From Pararhizobium sp. IMCC21322 (GTDB lineage: Bacteria; Pseudomonadota; Alphaproteobacteria; Rhizobiales; GCA-2746425): a stretch of DNA of 64,000 nt. How positions within the stretch are numbered: position 1 is the stretch's first letter; every line of letters begins with the position of its first letter. Below, one piece after another: positions 1-7,389 of the stretch. The stretch is taken from NCBI RefSeq assembly GCF_030758295.1, contig NZ_CP132335.1, positions 4,688,412-4,752,411 on the forward strand. Direction: 5' to 3'. The translations under genes and the position numbers were made by a program. The notes under the pieces are model-generated. The model was not told the DNA's origin. It did not search any database and worked only from the letters and a program-made list of their open reading frames with translations.

Positions 1-118
1 GGCTCTAAGGTATCAATGAGTTGAAAGTGGAATTGCTGCGATAATGCTGTCATCGAGGCTTTTTTTTCAAAATCACCGAGGCTGAACTCATTCGGCGTCA
101 CAAATGGAAAACACAGCA
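1..118 (+). pseudogene. IS3-family transposase remnant, part before the IS630 insertion
   Basis: The reading frame from about base 31 gives NCCDNAVIEAFF, the conserved C-terminal DDE region of IS3-family transposases (family pattern G-N-x-x-D-N-A-x-x-E-x-F-F). A one-base slip at the run of eight T (61-68) moves the rest to another frame, reading ITEAELIRRHKWKTQH up to the IS630 junction. The element continues at 1208. It is degenerate and cannot encode an active enzyme. Only the 3' part lies in the window. Confidence 0.7.
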
Positions 119-134
119 TTAGAGTCTTTCACGT

Positions 135-779
135 TTAGACGGAAGCATATCCTGCGTTTTTGAGACATTTGGCGCATTCGGCGGGGCTTATGTCTCCCAC
201 GAGCTTGCCGACATATCGCCATGCTTCCTCGATTGTTCTCTTCTGCGCCATTCGCATCCAGTGCTTGATCTTGGCAAAGGTCTGCTCAATGGGATTTAGA
301 TCGGGTGAATATGGTTGCAAAAACCACAGGCGCGCTCCGGCGGCCTTTATGGTGTCTCGAATGACCTTTGCCTTGTGGCTGCCAAGGTTGTCCATCATGA
401 CGATGTCACCAGGCTTCAAGGTTGCGATGAGGATTTGCTCCACATAGGCGCGGAACGAAATCCCATTGATGGGTCCGTCAAAGACGCAGGGAGCCGTCAG
501 CCCATTACAGCGCAGGGCAGCGATGAAGGTCATGGTGTTCCAGTGCCATGTGGCGCATAGCCTCTCAGGCGCTTGCCCTTTGTACCCCAACCCCGAATGG
601 GCGCCATGTTGGTCTTTATCCATGTCTCATCCATTGCCGGCAGGCAATTGCAAAGCAAATGCCGAGAGGGATGAACACCAATCGTCGTGGATCAAGCTGG
701 CCCATGAAGCTCTTCCAACGCCGCCTGCGCCGCACCACATCAGCGCGACCCTGTTCAAGGCCGAACAGTGTTTTTTTTA
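135..779 (-). pseudogene. IS630 transposase catalytic part, broken by a 38-nt insertion and a 1-nt deletion
   Basis: The catalytic core is recognisable: DETWIKTNMAP, then DNLGSHK and SPDLNPIEQTFAKIKH (the DDE residues of IS630). The frame is lost twice. Between VFI and DETW there are 38 extra bases (632-669) that form a palindromic repeat seen elsewhere in the window. Near 552-560 one base is missing, so GYAPHG and HWNTMTF lie in different frames. The changes do not compensate each other (net +37 nt), so this is a pseudogene. The longest intact frame is 135-623. Confidence 0.85.
632..669 (-). repeat. 38-nt palindromic repeat, copy 1 (inside the IS630 transposase)
   Basis: On the minus strand it begins CCTCTCGGC and ends TTGCCTGCCGGCAATG. 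The centre forms a near-perfect hairpin, GGCATTTGC-TTT-GCAATTGCC. It sits exactly between the codons for VFI and DETW of the transposase, so its borders can be read from the interrupted protein. It shares the pattern CCTCTCG...GCTTYGC...TTGYCTGCCGG.CAAYG with copies at 15497-15536 and 20357-20394. Confidence 0.8.
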
Positions 780-1114
780 AAGCTTAATCCCTCACGGCGC
801 AGGAAATGCCACACCGCATTGTGAGAAACTGGGGTGCCTCGCTTGGCCAGAAGGGCCCTCAGGCCATGAAGGGTCAGATGTGGTGTATGCTTGATCTGAT
901 CCAGAATAAAGTCACGATGCGGGTCGAGAACAGATTTACGATAGCCGCCAATCTGACCAGGTTCGACACTACCCGTTTGCCGGTAACGTTGATGCCACTT
1001 GACGACGCTCGAAACCGCAACGCCAAAGCGCTCCGCTACGACCCTTGTCGTTTCCCCCGAAACAACGGCATTTACCGCGCGCTCGCGCAGATCATTGGAA
1101 TAAGGTTTCGCCAT
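755..1114 (-). CDS. IS630 transposase, N-terminal ORF (orfA, HTH part)
   Basis: From the ATG at 1114 the protein starts MAKPYSNDLRERAV and carries a helix-turn-helix (VVAERFGVAVSSVVKWHQRY) typical of IS630 orfA. A longer ORF begins at 1144, but MAKPYSNDLR is the family start. The ORF ends shortly after SFKKN, encoded across a run of eight A on the coding strand (772-779). This is the usual position for the frameshift that joins orfA to the catalytic orfB. In the shifted frame the sequence continues TLFGLEQGRADV, as expected for the fused transposase. Confidence 0.8.
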   Translation of the reverse strand: MAKPYSNDLRERAVNAVVSGETTRVVAERFGVAVSSVVKWHQRYRQTGSVEPGQIGGYRKSVLDPHRDFILDQIKHTPHLTLHGLRALLAKRGTPVSHNAVWHFLRREGLSFKKNTVRP

Positions 1115-1207
1115 ATGTGCTGGCCTCCTTGCTCCAGCACACATCTTGAATCAGAAAAATAACCAAAAGGGAATCATTTTGATTCAGTCAATCCGTGAAA
1201 CGCTCTA

Positions 1208-1330
1208 GGTCACCGACGCCCTGTTCCAATATATCGGCGGCTTCTACAACTCGTGCCGAAAACCCTCAGAAACAGCAGAAATATCTCCGTCAAATTTGAA
1301 CGAAAATCAGCCTAAATTGGAATTGGATGC
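1208..1330 (+). pseudogene. IS3-family transposase remnant, part after the IS630 insertion
   Basis: The frame starting with gtc acc gac reads VTDALFQYIGGFYNSCR, matching the end of IS3-family transposases (pattern D-x-F-x-Y-I-E-x-F-Y-N-x-x-R). It continues the fragment at 1-118; removing 120-1207 rejoins the two parts in frame apart from one stop codon at the junction. It ends near the stop of the DapA-family gene on the opposite strand. Confidence 0.65.
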
Positions 1331-1334
1331 GGAA

Positions 1335-2294
1335 TTAATACGTGACGCGTCCATGCACCGCATGCTCCGCAATTCGGCGGCGGAATATCTCCGCACCCGA
1401 GTGTATATGGTCCACTATCGCATCAATTGCCCAATGTTTCTCACGAATATCGTCTCCAATTACGCGTGAACGGATCGTCCCAAACGTGCCAATCTTTTGA
1501 TGATAAATCTTCGCCAATCCGGGATACCCCATGGGTTCAGCGCAGGCTGAGAGAGCTAGGAAATTCACCAAATCTCTGACCAGAGGTGCGTCAGAATTCA
1601 TATTTTTATAAAGCCAAGCGTAGAGGTCTGGATGAAAGTTTGTGAAGACGCCGGCAAAGCCCTTTGAACCTGCCCGCATGGCGTCGAAGGCGATGGCGGC
1701 ATTGGCATTGATGATCGAAAATTCACTGCCCTTTACAATTTCCAAACGTCGCTCAACGATTTCCAGGTCGCACGAAACATCTTTCAGAACCACAAACCGA
1801 CCGGTATCCAGACAAAATTTCAATTCATCATCACTTATGAGCCGTCGAAAGGGAGCTGGGCATTCATAAAGGCCAAGCGGCATGTCCGATGGAATTGAAC
1901 TCATGATCTTTTGAAGGTTTTGACGGAACACCGGCAGACCTTCATTGTTCTCCGCCAGCCTGTTTGTTACCAGTACCAGTGCATCAATACCCGTTTCGCA
2001 CATGGCGGCCAATTCGGTGCATTGGTCTTCAATAAGAGTTCCAATATGTCCCGATGCAACAATAGGTATCCGACCGGCGGTTTTTTTGACGACAAATTTT
2101 GCCAGGCTGAGCCGTTCTTTCAGTGCAAGTTTCTGCATCTCGCTCGATTGGCAAACAGCAAACAGGGCCCCGCAGTCCTGTGCCAAATACCAATCGATTA
2201 ATCTGTCCAGGCTGGCCTCGTCAACGAAGTTCTCGCTGGAAAACGGAGTCAGCATGACCGGCACAACGCCATTAATTTTTATCATACTTGTCAT
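1335..2294 (-). CDS. DapA/NanA-family (DHDPS superfamily) lyase or dehydratase
   Basis: This is a class I (Schiff-base) TIM-barrel enzyme of the dihydrodipicolinate synthase / N-acetylneuraminate lyase superfamily, 319 aa from the ATG at 2294. The longer ORF begins at 2318, but the 2294 start has GTGAAGGCG just upstream and gives the usual N-terminus IKINGVVPVMLTPF. The Schiff-base lysine is in VVLKDVS and the catalytic tyrosine in LYECPAP. The GxTGE-like segment is replaced by CQSSEMQKL, so the substrate is not that of housekeeping DapA. It is divergent from the FG-GAP gene and shares its operator region. Known relatives cleave or dehydrate 2-oxo acids from sugar acids; a role in the same locus is inferred. 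Confidence 0.85.
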   Translation of the reverse strand: MTSMIKINGVVPVMLTPFSSENFVDEASLDRLIDWYLAQDCGALFAVCQSSEMQKLALKERLSLAKFVVKKTAGRIPIVASGHIGTLIEDQCTELAAMCETGIDALVLVTNRLAENNEGLPVFRQNLQKIMSSIPSDMPLGLYECPAPFRRLISDDELKFCLDTGRFVVLKDVSCDLEIVERRLEIVKGSEFSIINANAAIAFDAMRAGSKGFAGVFTNFHPDLYAWLYKNMNSDAPLVRDLVNFLALSACAEPMGYPGLAKIYHQKIGTFGTIRSRVIGDDIREKHWAIDAIVDHIHSGAEIFRRRIAEHAVHGRVTY

Positions 2295-2344
2295 ATTAAA
2301 CGCCTTCACCCTGAGCATACAAATCGCTCATAACAATATCAATT

Positions 2345-2371
2345 GAATTCCGCATAAAGGAATGATATTCC
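2345..2371. promoter_or_regulatory. Composite operator, copy 1 (probable IclR site)
   Basis: A half site GAATTCC (2345-2351), a 7-nt spacer, then a full inverted repeat GGAAT-GAT-ATTCC (2359-2371). The same composite with the same spacing occurs in mirror orientation at 6339-6365. It lies between the divergent DapA-family and FG-GAP genes, 35 nt before the latter. Binding by the IclR protein encoded at 5246-6049 is inferred from location only. Confidence 0.6.
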
Positions 2372-2405
2372 ATTAGCAACGATGTTTCGTATATGAGGCC
2401 GAAAG

Positions 2406-4391
2406 TTGAGCGTAAAACGATGGGAAGATGATGCAATCGTCTGGGATGGACCGCACTATGCGGATGAGGCCATTGCTTACGATGACAGTGTCGAAGTTGG
2501 CTTCCTGTCCGGTCGCATCATAACCTGTGTTGATGTCGTCGATTGGTATGGTTCTGGTTCTAAGGATGTTCTGTTATCCAGTTGGGACCCTTGTTATGAC
2601 GGTCAGGTCTACCTTCGGCGTCAGATTGACACAAAGTCAGATGGAACGCCTGTTTTAGGACCAGAGGAACTGGTTGAGGGTATCCGCGGCTATGTGACCT
2701 CCTTCTCTGATGGTGACACCTTTCATCTCGTATCTGCATCAAGGCTGCGCAAAACCATTAACGTATACATAAATACGGGCGATGCAGGGCACCCTAAATT
2801 CGGCGAACCGATTATTCTGGAATTGGATGCCGACTGGGTAAAGGGAAATGAATTTTACCATTGCGCACGCTTTGCAGATATCGACGGAGATGGGCAGCTT
2901 GAACTGATAGTTGGGACGGATTGTTGGGACGATTATTGGCCAAATGGGCTGGAATGGAGCGATCCGGGCTACAAGGCTTACGATGCCGCCGATCGTTGGC
3001 TGGGAGGTCCGTTACGCGGTTTTCTCTATGCTTTCAAAAACACCGGCACGCCTACCAATCCAGTCTTGTCAAAGGGTAAGCCTGTTTTTTCCGGCGAAAC
3101 TCCCATGCAGGTCTACGGACAGTTAGCCCTCGCATTTGGCGACTTTACCAAAAGTGGTAACTGCGATGTTGTGTGCGGCGAGTTCTGGAATATTCTGCAT
3201 ATTGGCAAATCGGACGGCTCAGGCAGATATCAGGAGCTTGAGCTCATTCAAGGGGCAGATGCGCAACCGATTGAGCTTGATCATTGTATTCACTTTCCGT
3301 GCGCAGTTGACTGGAATAATGACGGCAATCTGGATTTACTTGTCGGATCGGAAGATGGATATGTCAGCTTCCTGAAAAATACAGGTGTGCTCAGAAACGG
3401 CCAACCCGTCTTTGAAAAGATGGGCCGCATTGAAACCACAAAGCCCATTATCCACGCAAGCGTGCTTCCATCACCGGCTGCGTTCCAGCAACCCGGACGT
3501 GACCGACCCGATCTGGTCGTTGGAAATTGTTCCGGCGAACTGCTGTTCTATCAGTCGTCCGGATCCGCCTCAAACCCCACATTACTGCGTGAAATCAACA
3601 TAACGTCTGGCGGCGAACCTATCTGTGTGAGTGCCGGACTCACTGGTTCGATTCAGGGACCTTCCGAGAAAATGTTTGGCTATACCTGTCCTGTTGTATG
3701 TGACTGGACAGACAATGGTTTTCCAGACGTGCTGATGAGTGATGTGACGGGACACCATACTTTGTTTGAGAACAAAACCGGCGCTTACCCTCCGGCTCTG
3801 GAAGCGGCGCAATTTCTGCATTTTGAAGGCCGCCCGCTTAAGACAGTTTGGCGGGTCAAGCCTAGCGTGGTGGATTGGCTCGGAAACGGTCAACAGCATT
3901 ACATCACTCTGGATGAAAAAGGGTTTCTGTCAGACTACAAAAGGCATTCCAAAACAGAGCTTCACCAAAAGACCCACCTTAAATGGGAAAATGGTGAGAG
4001 AATGTCTTTTACACAGGATGTTGGTGGTGGACAGGGACGCGTTAAATTCTGCATATGCGATTGGACAGGGAACGGCGTGTTCGACATCGTTGTAGGTACA
4101 CATTGCAAAGCTTCCATCCCGCCTGGCCCTAAAGGTCAACCGCGCCATACGACAAAGCAGGCTGGCATCTTTTTACTTGAGAACACTGGATCAAATGCTG
4201 TCCCGGTTTTCGCTCAACCAAGAGCTTTCACCTTCAGGGGTGAAGTTATTCAGATGGCCATGCATGTCGCATCGCCCGAAGTTGTGGACTGGACCGGAGC
4301 TGGAGCTCCTGGCCTTGTTGTTGGCGTTGAAGATGGTAGCCTGGTTTGGTTGGACCGACAGCAGCTTGGGCTTGCGGAGGATTTAAACTGA
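2406..4391 (+). CDS. FG-GAP/VCBS-repeat beta-propeller protein
   Basis: A 661-aa protein made of about seven FG-GAP/VCBS-type blades with calcium-loop-like motifs: ADIDGDGQLELIVG, GDFTKSGNCDVVCG, VDWNNDGNLDLLVG, CDWTDNGFPDVLMS, VDWLGNG, CDWTGNGVFDIVVG and VDWTGAGAPGLVVG. The spacing fits one seven-bladed propeller. It starts with TTG at 2406, with GAGG about 8 nt upstream. There is no signal peptide or membrane segment, so it should be cytoplasmic, whereas most FG-GAP proteins are exported. It is translationally coupled to the aroE-like gene downstream. The function is unknown; a carbohydrate- or ligand-binding role is only a guess. Confidence 0.8.
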   Translation: MSVKRWEDDAIVWDGPHYADEAIAYDDSVEVGFLSGRIITCVDVVDWYGSGSKDVLLSSWDPCYDGQVYLRRQIDTKSDGTPVLGPEELVEGIRGYVTSFSDGDTFHLVSASRLRKTINVYINTGDAGHPKFGEPIILELDADWVKGNEFYHCARFADIDGDGQLELIVGTDCWDDYWPNGLEWSDPGYKAYDAADRWLGGPLRGFLYAFKNTGTPTNPVLSKGKPVFSGETPMQVYGQLALAFGDFTKSGNCDVVCGEFWNILHIGKSDGSGRYQELELIQGADAQPIELDHCIHFPCAVDWNNDGNLDLLVGSEDGYVSFLKNTGVLRNGQPVFEKMGRIETTKPIIHASVLPSPAAFQQPGRDRPDLVVGNCSGELLFYQSSGSASNPTLLREINITSGGEPICVSAGLTGSIQGPSEKMFGYTCPVVCDWTDNGFPDVLMSDVTGHHTLFENKTGAYPPALEAAQFLHFEGRPLKTVWRVKPSVVDWLGNGQQHYITLDEKGFLSDYKRHSKTELHQKTHLKWENGERMSFTQDVGGGQGRVKFCICDWTGNGVFDIVVGTHCKASIPPGPKGQPRHTTKQAGIFLLENTGSNAVPVFAQPRAFTFRGEVIQMAMHVASPEVVDWTGAGAPGLVVGVEDGSLVWLDRQQLGLAEDLN

Positions 4392-5239
4392 TTTTCGAAC
4401 CAGAAACAGCATTATCGAATAAAGTTTCGCAACGGGAAATTGATGGCGATACTTTTTTAATGGGTGTTCTGGGGGATCCGATATCTCAAATAAAAACGCC
4501 CCAAGCCATCAATCTGATCTTCGAAAAACTCGGTGCAAATGTTATTTGCATCCCCTTGCACATTTCTGCGGTCGATTTACAGATAGCCTGGGCGGGATTG
4601 AAGGCCCTCCGGAATTTAATCGGATTTGGTGTCACGCTCCCCCACAAGCTTGAGGTCTTTCGCCTCTGCGACAGCGTGGACGAGGTTGCACAACGGGTCG
4701 GAGCTGTGAATGTTGTGCGCCGTGAGCAAGATGGCACTTTTCGCGGTTACCAATTTGATGGATTGGGCTTTGCAAGAGGGCTCGAGGCACAAGGGCATAA
4801 CATCAAAGGACGTGACTGTCTTTTGCTTGGCGCCGGAGGGGCCGCGTCGGCCATTGCCCATGAATTGATTGACCGCGGTGCATCTTCATTGGCAATTGCA
4901 AACAGAACACGTTCCAAAGCTGAGAAATTAGCTTCCTGCATCAATGACCGGGCTGGCCGGTCTGTTGCATATGCGGCAGACCCAAACCCAGTAAGCGGGC
5001 AATTGATCATCAATTCCACATCGCTTGGCATGAACCTCAGCGACCACATGCCGGTTGATCCAAACTGTCTTGACGCCAGCATGCTAGTCGCCGAAGTGAT
5101 TGCAAAACCAGAAAAAACAGCTCTGCTGATTGAGGCTGAACAACGTGGCGCGAAAATCCATTCAGGAATTCATATGGTGAATAATCAGGTTGACGAAATC
5201 GCGAAGCATTTATCGGAAAACTTACCAAAAGCCTTGTGA
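4388..5239 (+). CDS. AroE-like (shikimate/quinate dehydrogenase family) oxidoreductase 1
   Basis: A NAD(P)-dependent dehydrogenase of the shikimate dehydrogenase fold. It has the N-terminal motif GDPISQIKTPQAIN, catalytic lysine in GVTLPHK, dinucleotide loop LGAGGAASA and NRTRSKAEKL after it. Canonical AroE has a HSxSP substrate motif in the first segment; here it is SQIKTP, and the N-T-D motif is QFD. The substrate is therefore probably not shikimate itself. No ATG fits: a GGAGG at 4376-4380 lies 7 nt before a CTG (4388) that overlaps the upstream TGA stop, or an ATT at 4391. The first internal ATG (4460) would remove strand beta-1. It pairs with a paralogue at 11246-12073. Confidence 0.8.
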   Translation: MIFEPETALSNKVSQREIDGDTFLMGVLGDPISQIKTPQAINLIFEKLGANVICIPLHISAVDLQIAWAGLKALRNLIGFGVTLPHKLEVFRLCDSVDEVAQRVGAVNVVRREQDGTFRGYQFDGLGFARGLEAQGHNIKGRDCLLLGAGGAASAIAHELIDRGASSLAIANRTRSKAEKLASCINDRAGRSVAYAADPNPVSGQLIINSTSLGMNLSDHMPVDPNCLDASMLVAEVIAKPEKTALLIEAEQRGAKIHSGIHMVNNQVDEIAKHLSENLPKAL

Positions 5240-5245
5240 AGCGTT

Positions 5246-6049
5246 TCAGGAATCGACGAAACGCATAAGAACGTCAAAACCATTTAATCGTCGAACCGCT
5301 TGTTGCAAACTGGGCAGCATGTCGATGAGTTTTTCCTTCTGCAATCTGGAGTGCGGCCCGGCGATGGAAACAGTTCCAACAATTTCTGCTTTGGGGCTGC
5401 TGCCGGGTATTCCAATGGCAATTGCAGCAATCCCGGGATCCGCCTCTTCGATGGCCAGTCCGTAACCGCGCTTGCTGGTGGCAATCAACTCTGCTTGAAG
5501 CTCTTCAATAGTCTGAACAACCAATGGGCCGTGATCTTCACGCGTTCCAAAGCCATCGCGAAGCACATAGCGCAGCGCGGTCTCTGTCGTCAGAGAAGCA
5601 AGCCATACCTTGCCTGTAGCCGTCGCATGAAGTGCAACCTTTTGCCCCATAACCGGATCTATCATCAGGCTGTTCTTCGCGCCCTGCGCTTTTGCTATCC
5701 AAACAAGGTTGGAATTACTGACCAGGCACATTCGGACCAGTTCACCAACCTCCGCCGCCAAATCATCAAGAACTTGCTGACACTCGTCCATAATATGGGT
5801 CGTAGACAGAAATCGCAGCCCCAGTGATGGGAGAGACAGGCTGAGCCTGTAGTTTTTCGACCCAAGCTGTGTCACGTAACCAGCACTACAAAGCGAGGTC
5901 AGCATCCTGTGGGTTGCACTTTTGGGTATGTCTGCCTTTTGGGCAATTTCACCCAATGACAGCCCCTGACCATTGTCACACAGGATTTCCAACACCTGAA
6001 AGCAGCGGTCGATGTTCATGGAGGGCATGGGCAATTCCAATTGAAACAT
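5246..6049 (-). CDS. IclR-family transcriptional regulator
   Basis: 267 aa. The N-terminal winged helix-turn-helix (about residues 10-70, with LSLGEIAQKADIPKSATHRM) is followed by the IclR effector domain, with VALHATATGKVWLA and GYGLAIEEADPGIAAIAI being typical signatures. It converges with the aroE-like gene and is divergent from the ABC importer operon. It probably senses the imported substrate or a pathway intermediate and acts at the composite operators at 2345-2371 and 6339-6365 (inferred). An AATTGGAA/TTCCAATT repeat around its own start (6035-6063) may allow autoregulation. Confidence 0.9.
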   Translation of the reverse strand: MFQLELPMPSMNIDRCFQVLEILCDNGQGLSLGEIAQKADIPKSATHRMLTSLCSAGYVTQLGSKNYRLSLSLPSLGLRFLSTTHIMDECQQVLDDLAAEVGELVRMCLVSNSNLVWIAKAQGAKNSLMIDPVMGQKVALHATATGKVWLASLTTETALRYVLRDGFGTREDHGPLVVQTIEELQAELIATSKRGYGLAIEEADPGIAAIAIGIPGSSPKAEIVGTVSIAGPHSRLQKEKLIDMLPSLQQAVRRLNGFDVLMRFVDS

Positions 6050-6066
6050 TATTCTAATTGGAACAC

Positions 6067-6318
6067 TTAACGTAAAATGACAGCAACCTTCAATCTGAAT
6101 ATCTTGTGATGCTCAGTCCATGTCTCCAGATCAAAGTCGGGTGCACCACCTTGCGCACGTAAATCTGCGGTTGCACCTGTCTCAAAATCGACGACATTCC
6201 AACCAATCAATCGCATTCAGCAGCTTTGGGCGGCAGGGCCGTCAGGTTGCGGAATTGCATGCAGAATGGCGGTTGAACGCCAGTTAAGACTGGAAACCAG
6301 CGAACAAATGGTTGACAT
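6067..6318 (-). other. Two small overlapping ORFs or a decayed gene
   Basis: Two minus-strand frames follow each other: 6318-6217 (33 aa, MSTICSLVSS...) and 6216-6067 (49 aa, MRLIGWNVVDFETG...), joined as TGAATG. The first ATG is 21 nt from the full repeat of the operator at 6339-6351, the mirror image of how the FG-GAP gene sits near operator copy 1. This suggests either a short transcript or the remains of a longer gene broken by a frameshift. I recognise no family, and neither frame has a strong ribosome-binding site. The remaining bases up to 6338 hold nothing else I can support. Confidence 0.3.
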
Positions 6319-6338
6319 CAACGCTTCACAGAAGTAGT

Positions 6339-6365
6339 GGAATACTATTCCGTTTTTCGGAATTT
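6339..6365. promoter_or_regulatory. Composite operator, copy 2 (probable IclR site)
   Basis: GGAAT-ACT-ATTCC (6339-6351), a 7-nt spacer, then GGAATTT (6359-6365). Read on the minus strand this is AAATTCC-N7-GGAATAGTATTCC, the same architecture as 2345-2371. It lies 62 nt before the small ORF that leads the ABC importer genes. Confidence 0.6.
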
Positions 6366-6426
6366 AAATGATTTTTACGTGTTCTGTTAGGTCGGCTGGA
6401 AGTTGATGAAGCCGATGAGGAGTTAA

Positions 6427-6525
6427 ATGTTGCGCAAGATAATTGGCTACGCCCCTCAGAGGAACAACGACGCCACTATTGATCAAGATCCGCTTGAACC
6501 AGTTTCAAAAAGTCTCCGGAGCTGA
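6427..6525 (+). CDS. 32-aa leader ORF before the ABC importer
   Basis: ATG at 6427 preceded by a strong ribosome-binding site, GATGAGGAG (6414-6422 area), with 4-5 nt spacing. The product is MLRKIIGYAPQRNNDATIDQ followed by DPLEPVSKSLRS. The stop (6523-6525) is 3 nt before the GTG of the permease, which favours translational coupling. There is no recognisable domain. It could be a leader peptide or the residual start of a lost gene. It is too short for most gene callers, but the ribosome-binding site is better than that of the permease. Confidence 0.45.
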   Translation: MLRKIIGYAPQRNNDATIDQDPLEPVSKSLRS

Positions 6526-6528
6526 ACC

Positions 6529-7287
6529 GTGCAATTCCTCGCAAAACTAAACAGGTTTTACGAACCGTTCCTGTGGTTTGCGGGACTCTTGTTGTTATGG
6601 GAGATAACGGTTCGCGCAGCAGATGTATCGGCGCAGGTTTTGCCGCCCCCATCTGCATTTCTGGCACGGATATACGAAATTCGTGGTGAGCTGTTTTATC
6701 ACAGTCTGATGACCACCAAGATCGTTCTATACGGCTTTTTCTGGGGGGCTGTCCCGGGCATTTTTCTCGGCTATCTGATTGCGAATTACAAGCTTGCCGA
6801 AAAGCTCATTTATCCGATGGTCGTGTTTATCCAGGGATTGCCCAAAATTACTTTGGCGCCCTTGATGTTAGTGTGGTTCGGCTTCACAGATTTCCCAAAG
6901 GTACTTCTCACCGCGCTCGTTACCTTCTTCCCCATTCTGGTAGACAGTGTTGTAGGCTTCAAATCGGTTGATTATCGCCATTACTACCTAAGTAAGTCGA
7001 CTGGCTCAACTTGGTGGCAGACATTTTGGAAGTTCCAGCTACCTTCCGCACTCCCAAGCATATTTTCAGGTTTCAAAATAACAATCGTCATAGCGGTCAC
7101 GGTTGTCATCGTTGTCGAGTGGCTCAATTCGAAGAACGGCATTGGTTATTTTGTTCTGCGGGCGATGAAAGCATTCGACGTCACTTCCGTGTTTGCCGCT
7201 CTTGTCGTCGGATCACTTATTGGCGTCCTGTTGAGCTACCTCATCGTGATGATCGAGAATTACGTAATACCCTGGCGGAGAAGATAA
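6529..7287 (+). CDS. ABC transporter permease (SsuC/TauC/NMT1 type) 1
   Basis: 252 aa with about six membrane helices. The EAA-type cytoplasmic loop reads STWWQTFWKFQLPSALPSIF followed by SGFKI, as in SsuC/TauC permeases of nitrate/sulfonate/taurine-type importers. It starts with GTG at 6529, with GGAG 7 nt upstream. It forms an operon with the binding protein (7390), a second permease (8539) and the ATPase (9526). Two different permeases imply a heterodimeric channel, unlike the usual homodimeric SsuC. The substrate is unknown. Confidence 0.88.
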   Translation: MQFLAKLNRFYEPFLWFAGLLLLWEITVRAADVSAQVLPPPSAFLARIYEIRGELFYHSLMTTKIVLYGFFWGAVPGIFLGYLIANYKLAEKLIYPMVVFIQGLPKITLAPLMLVWFGFTDFPKVLLTALVTFFPILVDSVVGFKSVDYRHYYLSKSTGSTWWQTFWKFQLPSALPSIFSGFKITIVIAVTVVIVVEWLNSKNGIGYFVLRAMKAFDVTSVFAALVVGSLIGVLLSYLIVMIENYVIPWRRR

Positions 7288-7389
7288 ATGCCGACCACGA
7301 AACCCATGACCAGGCACCTGGTCTGGTAAAAATAATTTTGGCAGGCCGATAACCGACCCGCTGGAAACAGTTTTAACAAGGAGGAAAAA

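Larger units (their letters stand above)
120..1207 (-). mobile_element. IS630-family insertion sequence, about 1.09 kb
   Basis: The ends are imperfect inverted repeats beginning TAGAG and sharing TTTCACG: 120-143 on the left and the reverse complement of 1185-1207 on the right. A TA dinucleotide sits at each outer edge, matching the TA target duplication of the IS630/Tc1 family. The IS3 remnant continues on both sides, so this element inserted into an older IS3 copy. Its transposase is broken (see the two CDS fragments), so the copy is probably immobile on its own. Confidence 0.85.
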
